Part shown: piece after piece, positions 31,056 through 42,364 of the stretch
How positions within the stretch are numbered: the first letter of the stretch is position 1
How the letters are laid out: every line of letters begins with the position of its first letter
Assembly: GCF_000276665.1 (NCBI RefSeq)
Contig: NW_004955415.1
Coordinates: 31,157,619 to 31,221,618, forward strand
DNA length: 64,000 nt
DNA from: Chinchilla lanigera
Lineage: Eukaryota; Chordata; Mammalia; Rodentia; Chinchillidae
Direction of reading: 5' to 3'
Program-made: the position numbers and the translations under genes
Notes under the pieces: model-generated
What the model was told of the DNA's origin: nothing
Seen by the model: the letters and a program-made list of their open reading frames with translations, nothing else
Databases searched by the model: none

Positions 31056-31428
31056 ACACTATGTTAAACAAAAACAACAGCAAAAACCGTAAAACGTATT
31101 TCTTCACCAGGGAGGAGCTCAGCACTGCTGCTTTGGCTTGCTGAATTGTATTGTATCCTGCCCTTCCCAGATGTCAGTCCTGACATTCCACACACTTGTT
31201 CTTGGAGATCTCTGGGCTGTCACTGTCTCCATAAGAAAACATTTTAATTCTAACTTTAAAAAATCTCCCAAGACTGTATGATTTTATGTGCCTACAAATG
31301 TCATGTGAGTTGAATTATAACAATTTCTATTAATGCACAAATCAAGACCAGGTCTATTGACTAACAAATCCCACAGATTATCACCACCAAAAGCACATAA
31401 ACACTCCCAGCTCCACCACTGCAGTGCA

Positions 31429-31432
<4 letters not shown>

Positions 31433-31474
<42 letters not shown>

Positions 31475-31574
31475 NNNNNNNNNNNNNNNNNNNNNNNNNN
31501 NNNNNNNNNNNNNNNNNNNNNNNNNNNNNNNNNNNNNNNNNNNNNNNNNNNNNNNNNNNNNNNNNNNNNNNNNN

Positions 31575-31619
<45 letters not shown>

Positions 31620-31653
31620 TCTGTGTGTGTGTGTCTCTCTCTCTTTCTCTCTC
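31433..31653. repeat. (CT)n microsatellite containing an assembly gap
   Basis: CT repeats flank a run of exactly 100 N at 31,475-31,574, the usual placeholder for a gap of unknown size. A short (GT)n follows at 31,622-31,634. Confidence 0.98.
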
Positions 31654-31654
31654 A

Positions 31655-32330
31655 GGTGCCTGCATCCTGAGTGCAAATTTTTAAATGTCTGTCTAATAAA
31701 TCTCTTTATGCCTCTTACTGGTGTATCTGGAAAATTCTTCCACATCAGGAGTTGGGGAATTTACAAATTAATTCTATGAATCAGATGGGTTTGGGAACAT
31801 CCTGGGACCCTGTCCCGTGGCACTATTACTCAGAGGAAAGAGCTCTGTTTATAACTTGCTAATCAGGGGAAACTGCAGCAGAATGGAAAGAAAGTGCGTT
31901 TATGTGTGTGTGCACATATGTGTGGATCTCCTTGGGAGGCCTAGGAGGTGAGAGGAAGGGGAGCAGGTAGGAAGGAGTGCTAGGCAGATAGCTAGACATT
32001 AGCAGGCCTGAGGGATGAAGGGGTGTAGAATAGCAAGCTTTGCCAGTTACACTAAGTAAGGAAACAGAGAGGTCAGTGTGTGATGCCTTCATAAGCACTG
32101 GCTAGGTCTCAGACCTAAAGCAACCCACAGAGCACAACTTGGTTGATAACTGAGGTTATACACTGCATGTTGCTTCAGGTACCTGGCCACCTGGCTATCT
32201 ATTTCCACCACAGGGCACCCAACATTCCTGGTGCCAGGGCCTATACCCAATATCAGAGAAGAGCATTCTTTAAAGTCCCTCCCTCCTCCAGTTGAGACCT
32301 GACTGAGATGCTTCCTTTTCTTTCTCTCTT
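31655..32330. other. Unique sequence
   Basis: No gene recognised. CTAATAAATCTCTTTATGCC at 31,693-31,712 resembles an LTR polyadenylation region, but no LTR boundaries are visible. Confidence 0.4.
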
Positions 32331-32344
32331 TCCCTTGCTCTTTC

Positions 32345-32387
32345 TTTTATCTTTTTCTCTTTCTTTTCCTTTTCTTTCTTTTTCTTT

Positions 32388-32418
<31 letters not shown>

Positions 32419-32430
32419 CCTTCTTCTCCC

Positions 32431-32477
<47 letters not shown>
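32345..32477. repeat. Pyrimidine-rich (CTTT)n tract
   Basis: A long polypyrimidine run, mostly CTTT units. It is the expanded A-rich tail of the adjoining reversed B1. Confidence 0.95.
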
Positions 32478-32625
32478 GACAAGGTCTCACTTGTTGTGTA
32501 GTTCAGTCTGGCCTTAGACTCAGCATGTAGCCCAGGCTGGCCTCAAACTCTAGGTGATCCTCTTGTCTCAGCCTCCCAAGTGTTGGAATTTCAGGTCTGT
32601 GCCACCACGCCCAGTGTGACTGAGA
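32478..32625 (-). repeat. B1 SINE (reversed) with 29-bp duplication
   Basis: GACAAGGTCTCACTTGTTGT to GCCACCACGCCCAGTGTG. The two duplicated units contain TGGCCTTAGACTCAGC and TGGCCTCAAACTC. Confidence 0.92.
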
Positions 32626-33872
32626 TTCTTATGTGATCAAGGCCCCTAAGGGAACACTGACATGGAAGGAACACGGAAGGCAGTTTTGAGGTGTGGGGAT
32701 TCCCAAGTGACCCTAAGAGAAATGTTGATCGGCACCATCATCATCCCAGTTTCCTGAACCCACGCATAAAAACCGTCCAAATTCGCACTGGGGCAGACAC
32801 CTTTGCAGCACTGCCCACCTTCTGCTTGAAGGCCAAATTCTGCATCTGCTGTACTATGAATTCTCCTAGACTTCTGCACGCTGTGTGTCTTGATTGAATT
32901 CCTTCATCAAGGGCACAGGGAGCCACGGACCAATGCAGTGACAGGCCAGTTCTTTGCTGCTTGCGGCCCCAGGTTCATGGTGACAGGAGGGTTGCAGGGC
33001 CCTGAGCCAGGGCTCTGCTTTGTGGTGCCTGTGGCAGAGGAAGATTGTGTCTCCAGGGGAGGCTGCCCACTCCTGCACCTACCAAAGGAGACCCAGGCCA
33101 GTGTGCGACTATTTGGATCTGGCTTAGATTTTCTCTCGTTTTATTTTTCACTTACCAGAAGCGTGTTAGTAGAGTCCCCCTCGCCAAAGGATTTGCCAGG
33201 ATTTCTGTAATAAAATAGACGGATTTGCAACAAACACTGGAAGAACCTCTGAAAAGTGGTATTTTTCAAGTGATTATGAGACGGGGAACATATTGTCATC
33301 CAGGCCTGCAAGCCTGGCCTCCGTGCTGAGTGGCGGTGCCAGATGTCCCCTGCTAATGTGCAGTGATTAATGTCAGTGTGGAGCCCCTCCTCGTCCACAC
33401 CTCCCACTTCTTTCTTCCCACAGCCATGGTGTCACTGCTGGCCAGGAGTCACAGTTCCTGCCAACGGCCGGCCTTCTGAGGGGAGCGGGTGCCAGCAGCA
33501 GAGCCCACCTGAGTCCTTTACTGCTGGGTGTGGGAGTAACGGCCCCTCCTGGGCATTCACCCCATGGACAAAATTTAGCAGAAATGCAAAGCTCTGTTTA
33601 GAAGGAGGTTCCCTGAGCAGTTGTTACAGCAGCAGGAACAGAAAAGAGCTGGAAACCCTGTTTATAGGCGGGTAAATAGACGGTGATAGATTTGCTTGAT
33701 TGACTTATGTACGGCTATGAAAGCAGGGACTGCAGAGAGCTCAGTTAACTGTGGCAACAGAGCATCAGCTTCCACTCTCACTGCTTCCCAAAACTTAGCC
33801 CAAGTGAAAGTAAAAGGTAAAAACTTATAAATCCATAAAGTCAAAGAGGATGGGAGCAGAGAAGAGGCAACA
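32626..33872. other. Unique sequence
   Basis: No gene or repeat recognised. There are overlapping short frames on both strands only. Confidence 0.45.
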
Positions 33873-34003
33873 GAAACAGCGAGCGAGGGCTGGGATGTAG
33901 CTCAGCAGCACAGGTGCCTGCTGGCAAGTGCAAGTCCTGAGTTTAATTCCCAGTACAAAAAAAAAAAAAAAAAAAAAAAGGAAAAAAGGAAACAGTGAAT
34001 GAG
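33873..34003 (+). mobile_element. ID-type SINE
   Basis: GGGCTGGGATGTAGCTCAGC to TTAATTCCCAGTAC plus a poly(A). The flanks GAAACAGCGAGCGAG and GAAACAGTGAATGAG form an imperfect 15-bp duplication. Confidence 0.93.
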
Positions 34004-34162
34004 TAAGGACGCCAGGCACCAGGAACTGACGCTCAACACTAGGGCAAGGACAGGGAGGCCCAAGCAGAGCTGAGGGCAGGGCTATGCGCCAGGGGTGGGT
34101 AGTAAGGGGACCAGGGACACAGAGGGCCAGTGGCTTCGGGGTACTGGCACCCCGCAGGCACC

Positions 34163-34270
34163 CCAGCCACACACACACATGCACCAGCTCACACTCAAGC
34201 ATGTATACACTCACACATGCTCACACATGTAGACACAGCCACATGCATATATATTCACACACTCACAACA
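34163..34270. repeat. CA-rich degenerate simple repeat
   Basis: The run contains repeated ACACAC, CTCACAC and ACATGC units without a constant period. Confidence 0.8.
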
Positions 34271-34636
34271 GAACTTCCTCCTGCTTTGCATACTTTATTT
34301 CCAGTGCTGGGTGAGACTCAGACCCACACCCGTGCTGGGTGATGGCTCTGACGATGATTTGTACCCAGCCTGTCCTCCTTCTCAAATCTGAAATGATGGT
34401 GGAGGAAACCCTGTAACAGTGGAAATTAAGGGGAAACAATTAAGGGGAAAATACGAAATGCAGAGGAAATAGAGCAGAAGCAGCTCAGAACCCACGAAGA
34501 GCTGGGAGAGCTGAGATTAATATCCACCAGAACTAGAGGCGCTGTGTGCAAAACAAAAATTGTGAATGCTGGAGGAAAGAGGCAGATGTAAGAAATGACC
34601 GAATGATCTCTTCGAAATTAAAAATGTAATCACAGC

Positions 34637-34785
34637 ACAAAAACAGTGCAGGAGAGCTGGGCATGGTGGTGCATGTCTGTAATCCCAGCACTTGGGAGGC
34701 TGAGGCAGGAGGATCACCATGAGTTTGAGGCCAGCCTGGGCTACAAAATGAGACCCTGGTTTAAAAAACAAAAACAGTGCAGGAG
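34637..34785 (+). mobile_element. B1 SINE with perfect 18-bp target duplication
   Basis: The body (34,655-34,767) lacks the second 29-bp unit. It is flanked by ACAAAAACAGTGCAGGAG on both sides (34,637-34,654 and 34,768-34,785). Confidence 0.96.
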
Positions 34786-35214
34786 CTTAACACAGGGTTG
34801 ACAACACCTCTGGGGTGGAGAGAAGTGAGGAGATGAACAATGAAACAAAAAAGAATGAAAATCAGAGAATCCCTTTGGATCTGGATTTGGAACACTGGGT
34901 CTTTGAAGACTGGCAGCGTGCAGGGAGGCTTTAGCGGTATCAGTAGCACGTGAGTTCCTGGCTGTGACCCTCCGAGCACCGTGGCAGACCTCGATCCCCC
35001 TGGAACCAGAGTGGGGCTGTTGCTGTCCTCCTCTGCTGAGAGCTGGACACCACCATGGGAGCTGCTGCTGGGCGTGGCCATGCCGTTGGAGAGGCAGGAG
35101 GCCACTGCTACTCCACCCCTCACCCCTCAGCCCGAAGCTTCCTCTTCTGAGCTTCAGGAATTTGAAAGCTGGAGCCCTTACCACCTTCATTTTTCTTTTT
35201 CCCATGTGCTACTC

Positions 35215-35540
35215 AGTTTTTGTCACTGTGACTAACAACTTAACGAAGGGAAGGTTTACTTGCCCCATGTCAAGGGTTTCAGTCTGTAATCAATCGGTTG
35301 GCTGCAAGGCGGAAACATCAGGCAGAAGAAAACCGTTCACTTCATGACAGCCAAACACCCAGGAGAGGGAAAGAGCCAGAGACGACGGGGCCAGCGGCGC
35401 CCCACACCCAGCAACCCACTTCTGCAGCCAGGCCCGCCTTCCAGGAGCTCTCAGCAGGACTCACTGTTGGACCTGCCCTCAGGTGAGCTCAGCGCCACCA
35501 CACCACTCACCTCTCCAGCCTCGCTACCCTACCAGTTTCA
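35215..35540 (-). mobile_element. MaLR-like LTR remnant (reversed)
   Basis: TTTTTGTCACTGTGACTAAC, GGGAAGGTTTACTTGCCCC and GGGTTTCAGTCTGTAATC are the reversed 3' part of a MaLR-like LTR. The rest is diverged. Confidence 0.5.
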
Positions 35541-35639
35541 CAAGCAAGGTCGACCAGCACATCTCTTTAGGGAGCCGGACACCAACGGAGAGGACATCCA
35601 GAGGCTGCTGCGTGTATACATTGTAAGGGTTAGGAAGAT

Positions 35640-35945
35640 AAAATGAGGAAATCTCACTCCAGAAGGTAAACTAAAAGAAGTGGAAAATAGGAAGAAATAG
35701 GGAAGAAATAGTAGGAAAATTAGAGGATTAAACCAAGAAGTTCCACAACTCAATAACAGGAATTCTGGAAAGAAAACAGACGGCAAAAAGGAAATCATCT
35801 CACTCACCTGAAAGTCTCATCACTGTTAAGCACCTTAAATACAATACCTTAGAAATGACACAGATAAGCCAGGCAGAATGTCACTGGAGTTGTCTAACTA
35901 TGTGAAGCCAGGATTGTAAATTCAACAGCACAGACACCAAAGATA
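35640..35945 (+). mobile_element. HAL1/L1-like fragment, probable
   Basis: This purine-rich stretch (GAAGTTCCACAACTCAATAAC, then AAGGAAATCATCTCACTC) resembles the 5' ORF region of old L1/HAL1 elements. It is flanked on both sides by reversed MaLR-like sequence. Confidence 0.35.
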
Positions 35946-35949
35946 ACTG

Positions 35950-36370
35950 TATTAGTCAGTTTTCCTGTTTCTGGAACACCACACCCCACACCCAGAACTT
36001 AAAGGAGGAGAGGTTTTGCTTGGGTCACGATTTCAGGAGGCTCAGTCTATGGCCAGCTGGCTCCAAGGCAAAAATATCATGGCAGAAGTGAGTGGTGAGG
36101 CAAAGTTGCTGAGTTCATGGCAGCCCAGAAGCAAAGCAAGGAAACAGTGGTGGAGAGCAAGAGACCAGGGGCTATATGCAAGGGTTATTCAAATTTTTAA
36201 AAATTTATCACAGTAAAAGCCACATTGCCAGTGTGTCTTCATCCACCTTATCTGCTGAATCTGACACCATCCAACTTCTGGCTCTTCCTCAAAGTCAAAA
36301 TGACCATGAGAGGTAGATATTTGAGTCAGTTCAGGACATCAAGGCAGCCATAACAGCATAACTAAAAATA
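35950..36370 (-). mobile_element. MaLR-like LTR remnant (reversed)
   Basis: TATTAGTCAGTTTTCCTGTT, then AACTTAAAGGAGGAGAGG, AGGCTCAGTCTATGGCCAGC and CATGGCAGCCCAGAAGC, form the longest of the reversed MaLR-like copies. The left end corresponds to the terminal AACAG...CTAATA end of such LTRs. Confidence 0.6.
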
Positions 36371-37640
36371 CTCCAGAAAAGACTTCCAAAGCTTTTTCAG
36401 AAAGTGGCAAGAATGATGGGATAAGTGAAGGGAGGGGAAGGATTTTGAGGGGATTGATGCCAATGTGTCTTTTGCTGTAATACACTGTTTAAAAATTCAA
36501 CTATATTTTTTTAATCATGCCTCATATCATACCCAGGGTCGCCCCTCCCACATTCCACCCAGACACACCCGGAAGTATGTTTCTCCAGCCCTTTCAGCAG
36601 CCACTCAACCAATCCAGCTGACACAATTAAGCTTAAGCACCACAACAGCTACATAAAATGCCTAAATCCCAGATTGTGAGAAAGAACAAGTTGTTACCAA
36701 GGGGATCACTGGGACATGGAGGAAATCTGAACGTGGACTGAATAATAAATAATGTCACACGTGGCCATGGTTTCAGTGTTCTCCAGAATATTCTACCCTT
36801 GGGAAACATGCTGGTATGCTCAAAAGTGAGTCCAAGTGTCTGAAGCATGCTCGCTTTCAAAGGAGAGAGAGAGAGAGACAGAGACACAGATGGAGACAGA
36901 CAGAAACAGACAGAGAGAGAGAGAGAGACAGAGAGACAGGGATATGTGATAAAATGTGGTTAGTGGAGAATCCAAATGGTTGTTTATAAGTGTTTATTAT
37001 TTGACTGGGAATTTTTCTATAAGTTTGAAGTAAAAATCAATAGGGCAAAGGATTCATTTCTCTGAGTTGTTAGCAACAAGCGCTGGCCGTTATCATACTC
37101 TGGCCATGTGCAGCAAGCAGTATGCAGGTTGGTTTCCTCTGAACGTGAATCGGACATGGAGTTTGGGTGTGAGATGCTTATTGCTCAAAAGGAAACTGAG
37201 GCAGCAGGATTGGGCAGGGGGAGAAGTTGATGCCAATGCAAGTTCAAGCAGCCCAGCTCCAAGCCATGAGGCAGAGTGGGCCCGTGAGCAACGCATGCTG
37301 GGTTATGGGCTGGGTGATACCAGCCCCAGGGAAAGCAGGAGGCAGCCCCAGGATGGTCCACTGGACCCCCTCCCACATGATGGCTCATCCTCTGGGGCCT
37401 CTCAGTGAGGCACCTCCTGATGCACCAGAGAGGACTGCAGCTTTCTTCTCCGACACAAGAACTTCTCCATCTGTGAGGTTCCCGCCTTCTAAATCTAAGC
37501 ACTGTCCTCCCTCAGCATCTGCAGGGTGGCTCCAGAACCCAGGGCAGATGCAGTAACCCAGGGTCTCTGGTCCCTTAAGTGAAATGGTGTCGCACTTGCA
37601 CATAACCGCCCACACCTCCCCAATACTTCGCATCATCTCT
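36371..37640. other. Unique sequence with (GA)n
   Basis: A (GA)n/(GACA)n tract is at 36,863-36,936. I see no gene. Confidence 0.45.
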
Positions 37641-37644
37641 AGCT

Positions 37645-38275
37645 TACTAGATTATTCACAACACAGTGTCCACACTATTCAGACAGTTGAAACCGGCTTC
37701 CTATTAATTACTGGTTTTTCTCCAGAGAATATGAGTTAAATAAGAATTAATGCTATTGTTTTAGAACAAATACCGCCCAAATACTCTCTTTAGTAGGATT
37801 GTAATCAGCTTTACCCACTTTCCATATAATCTGATTGAAACAGATTTTCTACAAAATCTTTTTTTTTATTATTCAGTTACTATTAAAAGATCACCTATTT
37901 GGATCTGCCTCAAACTCTTAACTTCCTAGGATCAATTTATAAGTTCACAGATGACCAAGCCAGGGACTGAATTGCTCTACTTTTAATTAAAAATAAAACA
38001 GAGAGGGGGAGCGAGAGAGAGAGGGAAAGAGAGTTGGATTTTTCACATGCCATGGAATGGGGGGAGTGTTAGGTTCTGCACTGCTGAATATATTTTAGCA
38101 TTTTAGCTTGTTTCCTGGGCTCTGTGTTATAAGTCTGTTCATCATAATGCCTTTGACCCTTTGCACTTACTCCATCATAATTATCCTTTAATACTCTTAT
38201 AAATGAACTTCTAGCTTATCTTCCATTAATTCTCCAGAACAAGCAAAGCCATCTACACAGAGTATTTAACTCTTT
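37645..38275. other. AT-rich, repeat-free stretch; candidate conserved non-coding element
   Basis: No transposon signature was seen apart from a short GA-rich run near 38,001-38,030. Several homeodomain-type cores occur (CTATTAATTACTGG near 37,701; TTTTAATTAAAAAT near 37,980; CATTAATTCTCC near 38,223) and OTX/CRX-like TAATC cores (GTAATCAGC near 37,801). Regulatory function is inference only. Confidence 0.3.
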
Positions 38276-40290
38276 TGTGGACTTCTCTTCCGCAGGGCAA
38301 GGTGGGCATTTTCCAGACAGGATCCACCACCATGCTCCTGTGTACACAGGGGCTGAATCTCACCTACTTCCCATACCAGCCAAGACTCCCAGGTGCCCAA
38401 GCATGGACAACGTGAGTTCAGCTCTGGCTCATCTGCACCTCCCTGCCGCCCCAAGTGGGATTCACGCTGGGCCCTGATGGTGGGCGTGCCTGTTGGAGGT
38501 AGAATGGCCTCATGATCTGGGAGTGGAGATCTTAAGGTCCCAGCTCAGGACAGGACACGGGAAAGCAGACATGCAGGACTCAGGGCATCCCTGCAGGTTG
38601 CTGCATGGCTCCTGGCTGCCCTCAGCCTCCCCTCAGTCTGGCTTGTTCTATTCTCAAATCATCCGCACTGCCTGCCCCAGGTGCACAAAGGCTCCTCCCG
38701 GGAGGAAGCAGGAAGGGTTCAGCCTCCTGACTCAGAGGCAGTTAGGGAGAGGGGCCTCGCTCTGGCAGGGCTCCAGCCCCCCATAGGATCCCTAGCAGGA
38801 TGAATATCTATCGGTTAAGGGCTTTCAGAGTGTCTTAGGCCATGCCTTGGACTGAGTAATGAATGAACCACAGAAGAGCGTTCTACATGGTTCAAGTGGG
38901 GATCTAAGGTATCCAGGGCCAGTGTCACGTGAGGGCCTGTCCCTCATCAATGACGCCGTGTACTTCCTAGGAAGGCAGAGGCACCATGGGGGGTTAGACT
39001 CCCCCAGCCTCTTTCATGGGGTCAGAGGTCCCAGCTCTCACACTGTCCCTGGGTACCAGGGTCCAGCATACGCATGGGGACAGGAACACCCAGTGCTCAG
39101 CAGAGCCCCACACCAGCTCCTCCGGAGCTCCAGAGGCCACATCCAGAAGATCTGGGAGATCCAGAGGGCCCCAGACCAAGACCGAATCCTCATCCAGAAA
39201 TCACATGTGTGACTCAGAAACTGTGCAAAGGGCCACAGCTAAACGAATCCTGGTTAGTTACGGTTGATGACCCAATGCCGCTGCACAGGTGAGAGTCATG
39301 AGGAAGGAAGATTGTTCGAGGACACACAGAGACCGTGACCACCCTGTGCCCCAAGCTTCCCTGAAGGGTGGGCTGGAGAGCTTGCAAATGGACGCTCCCA
39401 GCGTCAGGAACAGAACCAGCAGATGGTGGCTCCAGCCCTTCAGCGCACTCTCCCTCCTCCAGCTGCCCCAGCCAGCCCTGCTCAGGGGAAGTCCTATGGC
39501 CCCAGCCTCAGTCCCTTGTGCCTCTATACCACAGGGAGCAAGTGGCGTCCTTCGCATGAGATTAGAACAGCAGCACTGCTGGCCCAGGGAGGGTTGGGGC
39601 AGGGTTTGAAGACTGTCTATCTGGACAGGCTGGACAGGGACACAGCCATGAGGTCAGCACCACGCTATCCCAGTCCACCTCTGGGGCTGGGGCTTCTTGC
39701 AGCTGCTGTAAAAGCAGCCATCAGGGACCAAGGGACCTTTCTCCTCTGCCTCAGCATCAAGTGCAAGTGTGTGGAAGACCCTGAGGCCCACACAGACAGA
39801 GCCCCCACATTTGCACCTGTCTGCCGGGCCCCCCAGTCCTCAGCAGCTGAAGTGTAACCCAAGGTCACAGCACCCAGGCCAAGTCTCTTCTTTGAGGTCA
39901 CTCACTTGGACATCCCATCCACAGATTCCACTCCCTTGATACACCTGCCACTCTGCTTGCATCCACACCAGCCACCCACATTTCTGCCGCAGCTCCCAAT
40001 TAGAGCCCAAGCCCTTCCATATAGTCCAGTCCACTGTGTCTTCTGAGTCATCTTCCCTACCACCCTTGGGAACACGGAGGTGGCTGCTCCTTCCTGGCCA
40101 ACCATATGGCACAGTCCAGCAAAGCCAAGCATCCTCTTGGGTAGAGAGCCCTGCAGCCCCCTGAGCCAAGCCCCATCTGGAAGCCTGATGCAACCTGAGA
40201 CGCCCCTGGTCAGATGCTGAATACACAATGAACCTTCAAGGGAGGATGGCAGAGGCAGGAGCAGAGATAATGACAACCATGGGATGATGC
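38276..40290. other. Unique sequence
   Basis: No gene, CpG island or transposon recognised. Several moderate-length frames overlap on both strands without domain or splice support. Confidence 0.45.
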
Positions 40291-40395
40291 TTGGCATGAG
40301 CTTGTGACCCCCCAGGAACTACTCGGCCTTTCTAAGCCTCAATTTCCTGTTCTGAAACAGAGAGACAATATGAGAACGCTGTAACTCTCGCTCCA
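40291..40395 (+). repeat. MIR-like SINE fragment
   Basis: GGCATGAGCTTGTGACCCCC, CTAAGCCTCAATTTCCTG and GAAACAGAGAGACAATATG follow the 3' half of MIR. Confidence 0.5.
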
Positions 40396-40621
40396 CAGAG
40401 ACACTGCAATGCGGATCCTACGTTCCATAGCGACTCTAGAATACTGGTCCCAGACTCCACGGAGACACTGGAATACTGGACCCATACTCCATGGAGACCC
40501 TGGAATGCTGGACTCACAATTCATGGAGACACTGGAATGTTGGGTTCACAATCTATAGAGACACTGGAATGCTGGTCCCAGACCCCACAGGGACACTAGA
40601 GTGCTGGTCTCACACTCCATT
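40396..40621. repeat. 32-bp minisatellite, seven units
   Basis: Units begin at 40,398, 40,430, 40,462, 40,494, 40,526, 40,558 and 40,590, an exact 32-bp period with no indels. The core is GAGACACTGGAATGCTGG; the second half varies (CCCAGACTCCA, ACTCACAATTCA and similar). Confidence 0.95.
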
Positions 40622-40704
40622 TATCACACAGTATATCACTGCACTTAATTTTTTCACCGTGGACATCATCATTGCTTCTGTTTATAAAGTCATCTCATTC
40701 TCTT

Positions 40705-40815
40705 TTTTTTAAAGGTGGAGTCTTGCTATGTTGTCCAGGCTAGCCTGAAACTCCTGAGTTCAAATGATTCTCCTCCCACAGACTCCCAAGTAGCTATGAA
40801 GTGTTTGCCACCATG
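40705..40815 (-). repeat. Old B1/Alu-like SINE (reversed)
   Basis: GGTGGAGTCTTGCTATGTTG to CCCAAGTAGCTATGAAGTG is a reversed monomer. Confidence 0.8.
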
Positions 40816-41339
40816 TCCATTTCACTTTGTTCTTTGGAGTTGCTATTTGGCATTCTATAGTGTGGCTATGACATGGTGCAACTGCCCTGATGAAAGACGT
40901 TTAGCTTTTTGCATTTTTCTATTGCTACAGTAAAACTTATTTATGTATCTTTGTACACTTACCTCTATATGGAAATGTCTAAGTGTGTCTGTGTAAGTTA
41001 GTGTTATCTTCAGTTGTCAAGTGTTCATTTTACTGTACTGCGATCAGCAAGTGTGATGTACGTCACAATTTTTATTTTTGGAAATCTGTCAACGATTTGT
41101 GGCTTCACCTATGAAGTCCTGATTTGGGCACTAAGCTACACACAGCTGGCCATCATGTGTACTCTAATTGGTAAGAGACTTGTATCTATTGTATGGTATC
41201 ATTGCTGCTACTCAAGAGCTCTGCTTATTTTTGTCTTCTTGACCTCTGTCCCTTTTAAGAGGTGTGCACTGAGAACCTCACACTATAGTGCATTTTACAT
41301 TTCTGCAATTCTACCATTTTTTGCAAAGTCACTACAGTA

Positions 41340-41585
41340 ATATTTATTCATTGCTTCCTGCATGTCAGACCCTGTCATAAGGACTTCACTGATAATTACC
41401 TCACTTAAATCATCACAACAGCCCAAGAGGGCAGCGTTTTTTATTATTACCCTTTCTTTTCAGATGAGCACCCCAGGTGAAGCAGGACCCTGTGTCCTAT
41501 CCCAGAGAGCACTGGGGTGAAGACTGAAGTCCCCACACGTCGGATCCAAGTCGTGCACCCCAACCACTGTTACCACTGCCTCCCC
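41340..41585 (-). repeat. MIR SINE (reversed)
   Basis: TATTTATTCATTGCTTCCTG, then CACTTAAATCATCACAACAG, TTATTATTACCC and CAGATGAGCACCCCAGG, give the reversed order of MIR core and 3' end. Confidence 0.65.
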
Positions 41586-41789
41586 AGGCCGCTGATCCTC
41601 CCATGCAGCACCAGGAAAAACAAGATGGCCGACACCATGGCTCCAGGCTGTTCCACCCAGGAATCGAGTTCCCTGAAGAAGGTTTCCATATTTTAGGTAG
41701 TCCTCAGCACACCAAGCTGGTCTACGGGGGCTGGTTCTTCAGTGAAAGAACCAGCAGAGAGACTCTTATTTGTTGTTGTTTCTGCTTGT

Positions 41790-41965
41790 TAAGGACATGA
41801 TTTTATTTTTGTATTTTTTTCCTTTTTTGCACTTAAAAAATTATACATATTTATGGGATAGAGGCTAGTAACCTGATACATGAATACAGTCCGTAAAGAC
41901 CCAGTCAGGGGACCTAGCTTTACACCACATTGCCTCCTTGTGTTGAGGGCCTTCCACTCCCCTCC
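41790..41965 (-). mobile_element. L1 3' UTR fragment, probable
   Basis: TTATACATATTTATGGGAT, then ACCTGATACATGAATACAG and AGACCCAGTCAGGGG, resemble a reversed old L1 3' region. It is short and diverged, so strand is tentative. Confidence 0.4.
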
Positions 41966-42185
41966 AATGCTGAGGCACATGGCTGGCCCTGAGCGAGTGG
42001 AGCCAAGCACACATCTCCTGCCTACCTCTTGCTTGCCTCTGGTCACCACCGGCCATCCTCGGCCTCTGCAAGTGCAACCTCTCACCCTCCACACAGGACG
42101 TGAAGCCATCCCCAGGCCATGCAGTGGCACAGCCACTCAGTCATCTCCAGCGCCAGCGACGTCTTGTCCTCACATTGTGGCCATA

Positions 42186-42364
42186 AAGATGACTCTGCGC
42201 AAAAAACAAAAAACAAAAAAAAAAAAAACAAATTCCTTTAGGGGCTGGGGATTTAGCTCAGTGGCACAGCACCTGCCTGGCAAGCGCAAGGTCATGAGTT
42301 CGATTCCCGGTACTGGAAAAAAACAAACAAACAAAAAAAAAAAAAAACCCAAGATGACTCTGCG
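42186..42364 (+). mobile_element. Compound ID-type SINE insertion with perfect 14-bp duplication
   Basis: AAGATGACTCTGCG is duplicated at 42,186-42,199 and 42,351-42,364. The insert has 38 bases of A-rich DNA plus AATTCCTTTA before a complete ID body (from 42,240, GGGGCTGGGGATTTAGCTCA), then a (CAAA)n/poly(A) tail. Confidence 0.95.

Noticed and set aside
32345..32477. Polypyrimidine tract as a splice or H-DNA regulatory element
   Set aside because: It is the expanded tail of the adjoining reversed B1 SINE, with no exon next to it.
41620..41650. YY1-type promoter element (AAGATGGCCGAC)
   Set aside because: There is no CpG island, other promoter motif or nearby exon, and it differs from the usual AAGATGGCGGC core.
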